From: an uncultured Lactobacillus sp.
GTDB taxonomy: Bacteria; Bacillota; Bacilli; Lactobacillales; Lactobacillaceae
NCBI GenBank assembly: GCA_910587695.1
Contig: CAJUNC010000002.1
Location: 113,206-177,205, forward strand
DNA length: 64,000 nucleotides
Direction: 5' to 3'
The translations under genes and the position numbers were made by a program. Shown piece by piece: positions 9,875 to 18,146 of this stretch; the first letter of the stretch is position 1, and every line of letters starts with the position of its first letter. The notes below the pieces were generated by a model, which searched no databases, had not been told where the DNA came from, and worked only from the letters and a program-made list of their open reading frames with translations.

Positions 9875-11264
9875 AGTTTCTATCTTTCTTATTGCGACTA
9901 AAGAAAATAGCCGTCAAGATGAGAAGGAAGACAGCGCCAACTGAAACTGATACACGGGTATCCGGATTGATGAACATGAAGATCATGATCACAACTAGCG
10001 AAATGATCGCAAAGTAGTTTGAAAATGGATAAAGTGGCATCTTAAATGGATGATCCATCAATTCATGGGCATTTTGACGGCGGAATCGTAATTCTGAGAT
10101 CAAGATCACAAACCATGGTACCATTCCTGGTAAAACACTAGAACTATAGACAACAACGAATAGATTAGCCGTATTTTTGTTTAAGCTAGTCAAAACAATA
10201 TTCAAGATAAAGCCAAGTAATATCCCACCTGAAATAGCTAAGATCGCAATGTTTGGAACAACATGTTTGGATAACTTACTAAAGATCTTAGGTGCTTCAT
10301 GGTCGATCGAAAGTTTAAAGAGCATTCGGCTAGAACTATAGATCCCAGAGTTAGCACCAGACATAGCTGCAGTCAAGACGACAAAGTTGATGATCGAAGC
10401 GGCACCTGTGATCCCGACTTTAGAAAAGGTCTCAACAAATGGTGAGCCGATAGATGCTAATTGATTCCAAGGATAGATCGTTACGATCACAAAAATTGCA
10501 CCGATATAAAAGATCAAGATCCGCCAAACGATCGATCTAACAGCTGCTACGATCGCATGTTTAGGGTCAGCGGCTTCTCCAGCTGTGATCCCTAGGAGTT
10601 CGATTCCTTGGTATGAACCAACAATGATCGAAAGTGAGAACATAAAGCCCTTGAACCCACCTGGGAAAAAGCCACCGTGATCCCAGAGATTAGATAAGCC
10701 TAATGGTTGCCAGTTATTTCCAAAGCCAAGAAAGATAACTGCAAGCCCCATAACGATCATCAAGATGATCGTTACGACCTTGATCAAAGCAAAATAAAAC
10801 TCTAAAGTTCCATAAGCTTTAGCTGAAGCAAGATTAGCTAATGTTAATGTGATCACAACAACTAACCCTGAGACCCAGTCTGGGAGATCAGGCCACCAGT
10901 AGTTTAAATACTGGGTAACAGCAATAACTTCACTGATCCCGACAACGATATATTGAAAGATGTTGCTCCATTTAGTTAAATAACCAGCGAGTGGATGAAT
11001 ATAATCGGTAGCGTAATCAGCAAAAGACCCAGTCCCAGGTTTGATGTAGATCATTTCACCAAGAGCACGCATAACGGCATATAAAACGATCCCAACAAAG
11101 GCATAAGCTAGTAAAACTGATGGACCAGTCCATTTGATGGTAGACGTCGATCCCATAAATAAACCGACCCCGATCGTTCCTCCAAGAGCGATCATTTCCA
11201 TTTGACCAGATGTGAGTGATCGATTTAAATGATTTTTTGGCTGTTCGTTTGAATCCTTACTCAT
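9873..11264 (-). CDS. APC-superfamily amino-acid permease, possibly threonine/serine
   Basis: This 463-residue, 12-helix amino-acid transporter of the AAT/APC type has the signature SGQMEMIALGGTIGVGLF near the N-terminus, and LGEMIYIKPGTGSFADYA and GANSGIYSSSRMLF further on. I start it at ATG 11264, which has GGGGA 7 bases upstream; a longer frame from TTG 11294 lacks a ribosome binding site. The family exchanges neutral amino acids with protons. The leader upstream encodes a Thr-rich peptide followed by a terminator, which suggests threonine supply controls expression, so threonine is the likeliest substrate. Some Bacillus relatives such as YbxG are reported to take up Thr/Ser. The substrate remains inference. 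Confidence 0.85.
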   Translation of the reverse strand: MSKDSNEQPKNHLNRSLTSGQMEMIALGGTIGVGLFMGSTSTIKWTGPSVLLAYAFVGIVLYAVMRALGEMIYIKPGTGSFADYATDYIHPLAGYLTKWSNIFQYIVVGISEVIAVTQYLNYWWPDLPDWVSGLVVVITLTLANLASAKAYGTLEFYFALIKVVTIILMIVMGLAVIFLGFGNNWQPLGLSNLWDHGGFFPGGFKGFMFSLSIIVGSYQGIELLGITAGEAADPKHAIVAAVRSIVWRILIFYIGAIFVIVTIYPWNQLASIGSPFVETFSKVGITGAASIINFVVLTAAMSGANSGIYSSSRMLFKLSIDHEAPKIFSKLSKHVVPNIAILAISGGILLGFILNIVLTSLNKNTANLFVVVYSSSVLPGMVPWFVILISELRFRRQNAHELMDHPFKMPLYPFSNYFAIISLVVIMIFMFINPDTRVSVSVGAVFLLILTAIFFSRNKKDRN

Positions 11265-11292
11265 AAAAAATCCCCATTTCTTTGTTCTATGC

Positions 11293-11358
11293 AAAAAAGC
11301 TAACTAAAAAGCGGTATCGACATAACATATGTTAGGTGATATTGCTGATCAGTTAGCT
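11293..11358 (-). terminator. Attenuator terminator hairpin in permease leader
   Basis: On the minus strand AGCTAACT (complement of 11351-11358) pairs with AGTTAGC (complement of 11299-11305), directly followed by six T (complement of 11293-11298). The permease ATG lies only 29 bases beyond. The loop is long and contains the palindrome TAACATATGTTA. A terminator this close in front of a gene fits conditional read-through. An alternative partner for its 5' arm lies at 11388-11397. Confidence 0.7.
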
Positions 11359-11400
11359 TCATTAATAGACATTTTCTTATCTCAAATAGCCCCAACCAGC

Positions 11401-11460
11401 CTACATAGTGGTGGTTGAGGTGGTGGTTGCTGTAGTTTGTGTACTAATATCGTAATTCAT
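11401..11460 (-). CDS. Threonine-rich leader peptide (19 aa)
   Basis: An ATG at 11460 with GGAGG 8 bases upstream (complement of 11469-11473) opens a 19-codon frame reading MNYDISTQTTATTTSTTTM, then TAG. Nine of 19 residues are Thr, eight of them in the last ten before the final Met. Many threonine codons with a good ribosome binding site, ahead of a terminator and a transporter gene, is the classic design of ribosome-mediated attenuation (compare thrL of enterobacteria). The CCTCAACC part of the codon run can pair with GGTTGGGG just downstream, so a stalled ribosome would change the folding of the leader. It is too short for most gene finders. Confidence 0.8.
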   Translation of the reverse strand: MNYDISTQTTATTTSTTTM

Positions 11461-11610
11461 GGTAACAACCTCCGTGAGCTTTATAAGGTTAGAATACCAT
11501 TAAAGCTTTGATCGTGCAAGATAAAATTTTAAGTAGTTGGCTAAGTAACTATAGAGATAGGATAGTTGAAAAATTTGTAATATAATATTCTTGACGCATC
11601 ACGGGTGTAA

Positions 11611-11626
11611 AGTTTCACGTGAAACA
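11611..11626. other. parS-like ParB/Spo0J binding site
   Basis: AGTTTCACGTGAAACA contains a perfect 14-bp palindrome and matches the Bacillus parS consensus TGTTNCACGTGAAACA at every fixed position except the first. It lies in the intergenic region between the divergent permease leader and the acyltransferase gene. parS sites cluster in the origin-proximal part of Firmicute chromosomes, so this may place the window there. I found no second full match in the window. Confidence 0.75.
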
Positions 11627-11664
11627 TATAATGCCTAATTTAATATTTAATTTCTGGAGGAAAT

Positions 11665-12717
11665 ATGAAGAAGAGGATCGACTGGATAGATATAGTTCGT
11701 GCAGTAGGGATGTTTCTGATCATTATGGGACACACATTGGAAGTCTATACTTACTCAATTGTTGGAAAGATGATTTTTGCTGTACATGTACCAGTATTTT
11801 TTGTTTTGTCGGGGTATCTTTATAAAGAAAAATCAGTTAAAAAGATTTTTAAAGGGGGGAATGCTAATCTATTATTGCCATACTTTGCAACCTTGATCAT
11901 TGTAGTTATTATCACGAGGTTCAATTTTATTTTTCCTAACTGGATCTACAATTTAGATATGCACAATTTTTGGATATCAGCTTTTTACGGTAGTGGAACG
12001 ACCTTGAATCCATTTTGGGATAATTCGTTAACGATCAATGCAATAGGTGCTATTTGGTTTTTATTGGCAATGTATTTTGGTAATATCATCTTTAACACTA
12101 TTATAAAGAGTAGTCGTGGGAATTTATTCGTAAGTGGGGTCATGGCAACGGCTATAACATTTGGGGGATTTTATTTGAGTGATATGGGTATTTTACTACC
12201 ATGGTCTCTTAATGCAGCAATGGCTAGCCAGTTATTTTACTATGGTGGTCATTTGTTTAGAAGATTCGATCTGATCGAAAAATATGGAAGAGCTGGATGC
12301 TTTGTCGGAGTCATGTTATGGATAATATCAGCCCAAAGTGGCTTTTTATATCTTAATATCGCACATGCGGATTCACCGATCTTGGCAATTTTAGGTGGTA
12401 TTGGTGGTAGTTTTACTTTGATGTACTTGGCAAAATTGCTTTGTGAGACCAACTTGAATTTAGCTGCTGTTAAATATTATGGAAAGATGTCGTTGATCGT
12501 TTTGTGTGTTCATCTGATAGATTTAAATTCATGCGCTATTTCAGGAAAGATATATGAAACTTTAGCTCAAATAACAGGAAATCAGATTTTTGCGGTCAGC
12601 ATGGAAATATTGTATCGCTTCTTGTTGACTGTTGTTGGAATTGTTATTATTCCAAAGTTACCAGTAGTTCGTTCTTTTTACTTAAATCGCACATATCCTT
12701 TTTTCGCAAAAAAGTGA
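11665..12717 (+). CDS. Acyltransferase-3 family membrane protein
   Basis: This 350-residue protein has about 10 membrane helices and the hallmarks of Acyl_transf_3 (PF01757): RIDWIDIVRAVGMFLIIMGH near the N-terminus, whose His is catalytic in the family, and FFVLSGYLYKEKS. Such enzymes O-acetylate (or otherwise acylate) extracellular polysaccharides, teichoic acids or peptidoglycan, using an acyl donor moved across the membrane. CTGGAGGAAAT precedes ATG 11665. The surrounding glycosylation genes point to a surface glycopolymer as acceptor; which one cannot be told. No terminator is evident after it. Confidence 0.85.
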   Translation: MKKRIDWIDIVRAVGMFLIIMGHTLEVYTYSIVGKMIFAVHVPVFFVLSGYLYKEKSVKKIFKGGNANLLLPYFATLIIVVIITRFNFIFPNWIYNLDMHNFWISAFYGSGTTLNPFWDNSLTINAIGAIWFLLAMYFGNIIFNTIIKSSRGNLFVSGVMATAITFGGFYLSDMGILLPWSLNAAMASQLFYYGGHLFRRFDLIEKYGRAGCFVGVMLWIISAQSGFLYLNIAHADSPILAILGGIGGSFTLMYLAKLLCETNLNLAAVKYYGKMSLIVLCVHLIDLNSCAISGKIYETLAQITGNQIFAVSMEILYRFLLTVVGIVIIPKLPVVRSFYLNRTYPFFAKK

Positions 12718-12800
12718 GAGTTCTATCAGTCAAAAATTAGAGCTACGGTATGTCCTACTCTTTATTTGAAATTCGATCTAGTCAAGAGCTTTTGTAGGTC

Positions 12801-12829
12801 TTTAGGTATGCGTAAAAGAATCCTATACT
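12801..12829 (+). promoter_or_regulatory. Possible promoter of the yfhO-gtrB-gtrA group
   Basis: TTTAGG (12801-12806), a 17-base spacer and TATACT (12824-12829) lie about 30 bases before the yfhO-like start. The -35 match is weak. Confidence 0.35.
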
Positions 12830-12857
12830 GAGGGTAAAAAACGAAAGAGGTGTATTA

Positions 12858-15383
12858 GTGTTGAAAAAATATAGTCTATATATTGGTAATTTTTTACTTA
12901 CTTTTTTGATATTAAGTACGGTCTTGTTTGTGGGAGGATTTGCTCCTTTTGGTAATAAATCATTAGCGATCATGGATGCCTCAATACAGTATCTGGATTT
13001 CTTTTCTTACTGGAAAGACGTTTTATCAGGACAAAATAGTGCTATATTTACTTTTAGTAATTTATTAGGAGCAGGGAATTGGTCGCAAGTAACTTATTAT
13101 CTACTATCACCATTCAATCTTTTAGTTGTATTTTTCTCTAAAGAGAATTTAAATGTCTTTTTTGATTTAGTAGTCGTTTTGAAGCTATCTTTGGCTGCAA
13201 TGACTAGTACTATATTTTTGAATGTGAGAACTAAAGATAGTTTGAAAAAATGGGTGCTTATTTTACTTGCACTGAGCTATGCATTGATGCAGTACAATAT
13301 CGCTCAGAGCAGTAATATCATGTGGTTGGATGGTGTTTATCTATTACCATTGAATTTATTAGGTGTTTACCTAGTTACGCAACAGCGATCAAGAGGAATT
13401 TATATTTTGGCGCTATCGATCGGCTTTGGTTTGATCGTGAATTGGTATGTCGGTGCGATCAATTGTCTATTTTCTTTTGGATGGTTGATCTTAGAAATAT
13501 GTTTAGCTGAAAATATCACTTTAAAGAAAATTTGGTGGCCAATTATAAGTTACACATGGGCGATGATTATTGGGATAATGTTAAGTGCAGTTACATTTTT
13601 ACCTACCGTAGCTTCTATGGGGCAACAATCCCGTTCAAGTTTAGATTGGTCCTTATTGACTAATACTTTTAGAGGAAATATTCTATCTGTTATTCCTAGT
13701 TATACTTTGGGCGCCACAAGTTCACCGACTAATGTGTCACTTTTTTGTGGAAGTTTAGTCTTATTAGGTGCAGTGTCACTTTTCTTTTCAGAATGTTTTA
13801 AATTAAGAGAAAAATTAGTTTTAGGCGTCTTTTTGATCCTTTCCTTGTTGATGTATTATTGGCAACCACTATTTATGTTATTCTCACTTTTAAAAGATGC
13901 TACAAGTTATTGGTATCGATACTCGTATGTGGGATCGATGTTTTTGATATTTATGGCGAGTCTATTTTTTGAAAAATGGTCTGATGATCCACAAAAGAAT
14001 ATAGCATCACTGATCAAAGCAACTATCAGTATCGTTGGTATATCATTGATCGCATGGTATTTCTTGCCAAAAGTTTCTGAGATACGTTGGGTACAAAGTG
14101 GGATCTTTTTAGGAGCGATACTGTTTGTACTATGTTCAGTAAGTAGCTCACGCCTACAACGTTATAAAAAATTTGCTGTGGTAGGGCTATGTTTATTGGT
14201 CGGTGGCGAATTGAGTTATAACACTTATTTACTGATCATGAATATGTTTAGTGAGGTTAGCGTTTACCAAAAATATGTTAAACAACAAAGTAGCCAGATC
14301 ACCGTGTTAAAGAATTATGATTCTGGATATTATCGAATCAGTCAAACAAAGGTCAAAGGTGAAGAAGATAATATTAATATAACTGCAAACTATAATGAGG
14401 CCTATGGTTTTAACTACTGGTCTATAGCTTCATATATTTCGAGTCCAAGTGGGACGCAACTAAAGTTATTATCTGATCTAGGTTATCGCACAGAAGGAGA
14501 TCGGATAAGTATAGTTAACACATCGATCTTACCAACGGATTCACTTTTAGGAGTGAAATATATCCTTTCACCGTATCCGATAAAGGGATTAGAAAAAGTT
14601 TCGTTGCAAAGAGCAAATGAAAAAGATGTCTATAAAAATCCCTATGCTTTGCCATTAGGTTTTGTTGTTTATGGTATAGCTAAACGATCAAACGGACTAA
14701 ATGTGTTTGATTATGAAAACGAGGTTTATACTCAGGCAACCGCTACAACCACCGAAATATTTAAACCTTTAGCATATAAGAAGATATCGACCAAGAGAGG
14801 GATACGCTATGAATTTAAGCTTCCTGCAGGGAAATATAGTGTATATGGTTCTATACCATGGAAATGGAGCGTTGACGGGACAAGATTGGACTTGAACGGA
14901 AAAATGCAGCAAGTATATAGCACATGGCTATCTCCAAGTGTTTTCTATGTTCCAACAGCAGGTGAAGGTAATGGATATGTTGAGCTTCAAACTGATGCTC
15001 AACATGCTTTCAATGAACCACAATTATATCTATTAGATTTGGATCAACTGGCTAAGGCAACTAATAAGCTTAAAAAGCAAAGTGTAGGTGTTGAGCTTGA
15101 TGTGGCGAATGGTAAAGCACATTTCACTGTGGACAATAAGCAAGGTAAACGTTATTTGCAAACTACGATCCCTTATGAAAGTGGCTGGATCGTGAAAGTA
15201 AATGGTAAGGAGATCATGCCGAAATTATTGGATAATACGTTGATGGCAATTCCCTTGGAAAAAGGGATAAATAATATTACAATGAAGTATCATGTGATAC
15301 ATCTAAAATTGGGTGTATTACTAACACTAGTAGGAATTATTTTACTGAGTGGTACTTGGTACTTAACGAAAAAGTATAAATAG
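12858..15383 (+). CDS. YfhO family membrane glycosyltransferase (GT-C type)
   Basis: This 841-residue protein has about 12 N-terminal membrane helices, a large extracellular domain (about residues 480-800) and one C-terminal helix, the layout of YfhO (PF09586). An FAPFGNKSLAIMDASIQY loop follows helix 1, where GT-C enzymes carry catalytic acidic residues. Bacillus YfhO works with CsbB, which loads undecaprenyl phosphate with a sugar, and moves that sugar onto lipoteichoic acid. The next gene here is a CsbB/GtrB-like transferase and the one after is GtrA-like, so all three parts are together. The start could be GTG 12858 or TTG 12861; GAAAGAGG precedes both. Confidence 0.85.
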   Translation: MLKKYSLYIGNFLLTFLILSTVLFVGGFAPFGNKSLAIMDASIQYLDFFSYWKDVLSGQNSAIFTFSNLLGAGNWSQVTYYLLSPFNLLVVFFSKENLNVFFDLVVVLKLSLAAMTSTIFLNVRTKDSLKKWVLILLALSYALMQYNIAQSSNIMWLDGVYLLPLNLLGVYLVTQQRSRGIYILALSIGFGLIVNWYVGAINCLFSFGWLILEICLAENITLKKIWWPIISYTWAMIIGIMLSAVTFLPTVASMGQQSRSSLDWSLLTNTFRGNILSVIPSYTLGATSSPTNVSLFCGSLVLLGAVSLFFSECFKLREKLVLGVFLILSLLMYYWQPLFMLFSLLKDATSYWYRYSYVGSMFLIFMASLFFEKWSDDPQKNIASLIKATISIVGISLIAWYFLPKVSEIRWVQSGIFLGAILFVLCSVSSSRLQRYKKFAVVGLCLLVGGELSYNTYLLIMNMFSEVSVYQKYVKQQSSQITVLKNYDSGYYRISQTKVKGEEDNINITANYNEAYGFNYWSIASYISSPSGTQLKLLSDLGYRTEGDRISIVNTSILPTDSLLGVKYILSPYPIKGLEKVSLQRANEKDVYKNPYALPLGFVVYGIAKRSNGLNVFDYENEVYTQATATTTEIFKPLAYKKISTKRGIRYEFKLPAGKYSVYGSIPWKWSVDGTRLDLNGKMQQVYSTWLSPSVFYVPTAGEGNGYVELQTDAQHAFNEPQLYLLDLDQLAKATNKLKKQSVGVELDVANGKAHFTVDNKQGKRYLQTTIPYESGWIVKVNGKEIMPKLLDNTLMAIPLEKGINNITMKYHVIHLKLGVLLTLVGIILLSGTWYLTKKYK

Positions 15384-15395
15384 AAGGAGAAAGTA

Positions 15396-16328
15396 ATGAC
15401 AAAAAGATTATCGATCATCGTACCCTGTTACTTTGAAGAAGAATCGATACCGTTATTTTATGAAGCGGTCGAGAAAGTGAAGGATAAATTAGTAGATGTT
15501 GAATTGGAATATTGGTTTATAAATGATGGTTCAACTGATAACACACTAGATGAAATGCAAAAATTACAGACTGGGGATCCAGAACATGTACACTATGTTT
15601 CTTTTTCACGCAATTTCGGTAAAGAGGCAGCGTTGTACTGTGGCTTGCAGGAAGCCACTGGAGATTATGTGACAGTGATGGATGTTGATCTTCAAGACCC
15701 CCCGGATATGTTGCCACAAATGCTTGAGATCCTTGAAACAACTGATTATGATTGTGTGGGTACCAGACGTGTAGATCGTTCGGGAGAACCGCCAGTTCGG
15801 TCGGTTTTTGCACGAATGTTTTATAAATTGATCAATAAGATCTCTGATACTGAGATCGTCGATGGTGCACGTGATTTTCGGTTGATGACGCGTCAAATGG
15901 TCGATGCTATTCTTGAAATGACCGAATATAATCGCTTCTCAAAGGGGATCTTTAGTTGGGTCGGTTTCAAGACTAAGTATTTAAATTACGAAAATCAAGA
16001 GCGTGTAGCTGGAGAAACTAGTTGGAATTTTTGGAGTTTATTTAAGTATTCGATCGATGGGATCGTGAATTTTTCACAATTTCCATTAGATATTGCTGCT
16101 TTTGTAGGATTTATATCATCAGTGATCTCGGGACTAGGTATTTTGTTCATAATTGCTCGCTATTTGATCCATGGAGATCCAACTAGTGGTTGGGCGTCAA
16201 CGATCTGTATCATGCTGTTTATTGGCGGGATCCAATTATTCTGTTTGGGGATCGTTGGCAAATACATCGGAAAGATTTTTACTGAAGTAAAAAATCGTCC
16301 AGTATATATCATAAAAGAGAAAAAATAG
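15396..16328 (+). CDS. GtrB/CsbB-like undecaprenyl-phosphate glycosyltransferase (GT2)
   Basis: This 310-residue protein has an N-terminal GT-A domain (SIIVPCYFEEESIP, then FINDGSTDNTLDEM) with the metal/nucleotide motif VMDVDLQDPPDMLPQM, and two C-terminal membrane helices (about 230-260 and 270-295). This matches the DPMS/GtrB group, which transfers a single sugar from a UDP-sugar to undecaprenyl phosphate on the cytoplasmic face. AGAAGGAGA precedes the ATG, 12 bases after the yfhO-like stop. In the inferred three-component system it makes the lipid-linked donor, GtrA helps flip it, and YfhO uses it outside. Confidence 0.9.
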   Translation: MTKRLSIIVPCYFEEESIPLFYEAVEKVKDKLVDVELEYWFINDGSTDNTLDEMQKLQTGDPEHVHYVSFSRNFGKEAALYCGLQEATGDYVTVMDVDLQDPPDMLPQMLEILETTDYDCVGTRRVDRSGEPPVRSVFARMFYKLINKISDTEIVDGARDFRLMTRQMVDAILEMTEYNRFSKGIFSWVGFKTKYLNYENQERVAGETSWNFWSLFKYSIDGIVNFSQFPLDIAAFVGFISSVISGLGILFIIARYLIHGDPTSGWASTICIMLFIGGIQLFCLGIVGKYIGKIFTEVKNRPVYIIKEKK

Positions 16329-16334
16329 AGTAGA

Positions 16335-16350
16335 CCCCCATTTTTGGGGG
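16335..16350 (+). other. GC-rich hairpin without T tract
   Basis: CCCCCA (16335-16340) pairs with TGGGGG (16345-16350) around a 4-base loop, seven bases after the gtrB-like stop. No T run follows, so it is not a normal terminator. It could stabilise the upstream mRNA or mark a processing site between the gtrB and gtrA genes. Confidence 0.4.
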
Positions 16351-16418
16351 ATATTCATGGTAGTTAGACTATTTGAACTTGATAAAGTAAAATAACAATA
16401 TACAAAATACATTAAGGA

Positions 16419-16844
16419 ATGATAATTATCATTAATAAATTTAAAAATTTATTCGATGCTACTATGCTTAAGTTTATCTTGGTAGGGATCGTCAATACGA
16501 TTTTTGGAATGGGGATCATGTTTATCTTTTATAACTTTTTTCATTTCAGTTACTGGGTATCATCGGCCTCGAATTATATTTTTGGTAGCATTTTGAGTTA
16601 CTTTTTGAACAAACACTTTACATTCCAAAATAGATCCAAGCGTTTGGCAACGGTGATCAAATTCGCTATAAATATCACAGTATGTTATTTGATCGCATAT
16701 GGTGTTGCTAAACCATTAGCAATGTGGGCTTTTAGTGGCTTTGATACGCATGTACAAAATAATATAGCTATGTTAGCTGGTTCAGTCTTTTTTGTAGGAC
16801 TAAACTATCTAGGCCAAAGATTTTGGGCTTTTAAAGAAGAATAG
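16419..16844 (+). CDS. GtrA-family membrane protein, putative polyprenyl-sugar flippase
   Basis: This 141-residue protein has four membrane helices and GtrA signatures: KFILVGIVNTIFGMG at the start, and SYFLNKHFTFQNRSK in the middle. GtrA proteins are thought to move undecaprenyl-phosphate sugars across the membrane; the flippase role is widely assumed rather than fully proven. The start is uncertain: ATG 16419 touches its only ribosome-binding-like AAGGA (16414-16418), so an in-frame start further on, such as ATG at codon 16 (16464), is possible. It completes the set with the two preceding genes. It lies 90 bases downstream of gtrB, so it may be partly separately expressed. Confidence 0.85.
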   Translation: MIIIINKFKNLFDATMLKFILVGIVNTIFGMGIMFIFYNFFHFSYWVSSASNYIFGSILSYFLNKHFTFQNRSKRLATVIKFAINITVCYLIAYGVAKPLAMWAFSGFDTHVQNNIAMLAGSVFFVGLNYLGQRFWAFKEE

Positions 16845-16859
16845 TTAGGGGGTTATCTG

Positions 16860-18020
16860 GTGCTTGAAAAATTAGCGTTAAACAAAAATAACCTGGGAAA
16901 TCAGCTCTATATGTTTTGTTTCAGTCTATATCTGATCGTCAATTTTATGGCAGGAACGACACTTTCGCGAACTTTAGGGTTAGGTGCGATCGTTATTTTA
17001 TTACGCCTTTCGCAATTAGCAGCGTTATTGGTCTTTTGCAAGATAATTATTTTTGACCGACACAAGTTCAATACGATCCTAGCGATCTTAGTTGGCGCCT
17101 GTTTCTTATTTATAGTTTGTAAGCAGGCACATGAATTAGATCCATTTTTTATGTATATATTTATTGTTGGTGCTTACAGAGTAGATTTTAAACAAATTTT
17201 AAACAAATATATTTTAGTAGTTTTATCGTTACTTTTGTTGGTTTATACAGCAGCAGTTTTAGGGGTTGTTCCTAACAATATAATGTGGCGCGAGGGTGCA
17301 GGTGTAATTAGAGCAGGACTAGGCTTAGCAACACCATCCGATCTAGCGGCTCATGTGTTCTATTTGATGCTTGCTTTTGCAATGATGCGAGATTTTATTT
17401 TTTCACGTCAAGAGATCGTTTTTATGGCCTTGATCGCTGTATTGATCTTTGCCATCACTAATAGTCGGTTAGATGCATTGCTAATGCTATTATTGCTTGT
17501 AATAATGTATTTTAGAAGATATATTTTTAAAGCAGTAAAATATATCGGCTTTAAGGGGCTCAGTTTGTTAATAGCATTATATGCATTAGGTAACTTATTG
17601 TTGACCTATTTCTTTGACCCTTATGATCCAGTTTATAATCAACTAGATGCTTTGTTATCACATCGTTTGCTGTTTGGAAAAATGGCGTTTGAAAAGTATT
17701 CTATCCATTTATTTGGTCAATACATCTATCAAAATGGTAATGGGGATCCAAGAGGCTTTGTAGTCTATTACTTTATCGATTCTGCGTATGTCCAAGCACT
17801 GATGATGTTTGGGATCGTCTTTTTATTGTTTATGTTAGGATTGTTAGTTTATTTGCTTTATCGCGCGTTTAAAAAGCAATATTATGGCTTAGCGATCGCC
17901 GTTTTATTGATAGCCCTGAGTATGGCAGTTAACCATCATTTCTGGCATGTATCTTATAATGTCAGTTTACTAGCTTTATTAGCGGTTTTACCTACAGTAT
18001 CAGATACCAAATATACTTAA
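16860..18020 (+). CDS. Polysaccharide polymerase-like membrane protein (Wzy-like)
   Basis: This 386-residue protein is almost entirely hydrophobic, with about 10-11 membrane helices and a loop with VIRAGLGLATPSDLAAH. It is clearly paralogous to the protein at 22891. Both share (A/V)xPxDLA, FAITNSRLD or its equivalent, LFGQYIYQNG, and the C-terminal MAVNHHFWHVSYN motif. Layout and context match Wzy-type polymerases of gram-positive EPS loci, which are too divergent to assign by motif alone. GGGGG precedes the TTG/GTG-type start region. A terminator follows, so it is the last gene of the yfhO-gtrB-gtrA transcript although it resembles the galactofuranose locus downstream. Confidence 0.65.
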   Translation: MLEKLALNKNNLGNQLYMFCFSLYLIVNFMAGTTLSRTLGLGAIVILLRLSQLAALLVFCKIIIFDRHKFNTILAILVGACFLFIVCKQAHELDPFFMYIFIVGAYRVDFKQILNKYILVVLSLLLLVYTAAVLGVVPNNIMWREGAGVIRAGLGLATPSDLAAHVFYLMLAFAMMRDFIFSRQEIVFMALIAVLIFAITNSRLDALLMLLLLVIMYFRRYIFKAVKYIGFKGLSLLIALYALGNLLLTYFFDPYDPVYNQLDALLSHRLLFGKMAFEKYSIHLFGQYIYQNGNGDPRGFVVYYFIDSAYVQALMMFGIVFLLFMLGLLVYLLYRAFKKQYYGLAIAVLLIALSMAVNHHFWHVSYNVSLLALLAVLPTVSDTKYT

Positions 18021-18023
18021 TTT

Positions 18024-18059
18024 CTTAGCCTACTTTATAAGAAAGTAGGCTAAGTTTTT
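18024..18059 (+). terminator. Terminator after polymerase-like gene
   Basis: A 13-bp perfect stem (CTTAGCCTACTTT at 18024-18036, AAAGTAGGCTAAG at 18042-18054) is followed by five T. Confidence 0.92.
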
Positions 18060-18065
18060 ATTCTG

Positions 18066-18109
18066 TGGTATAATGCAAAAGGAATTACCGTCGTTGTGAC
18101 GGCTTTTTG
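18066..18109 (+). promoter_or_regulatory. glf promoter with leader hairpin and T run
   Basis: An extended -10 (TGGTATAAT, 18066-18074) lies downstream of the previous terminator. About 14 bases further, CCGTC (18088-18092) pairs with GACGG (18098-18102), followed by CTTTTT. This puts a small terminator-like hairpin at the very 5' end of the glf mRNA, 38 bases before the ribosome binding site. It may damp read-through or protect the transcript. Confidence 0.5.
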
Positions 18110-18146
18110 TTTAATTAGACGAGATATCTTTGGAGGAGTACATATT

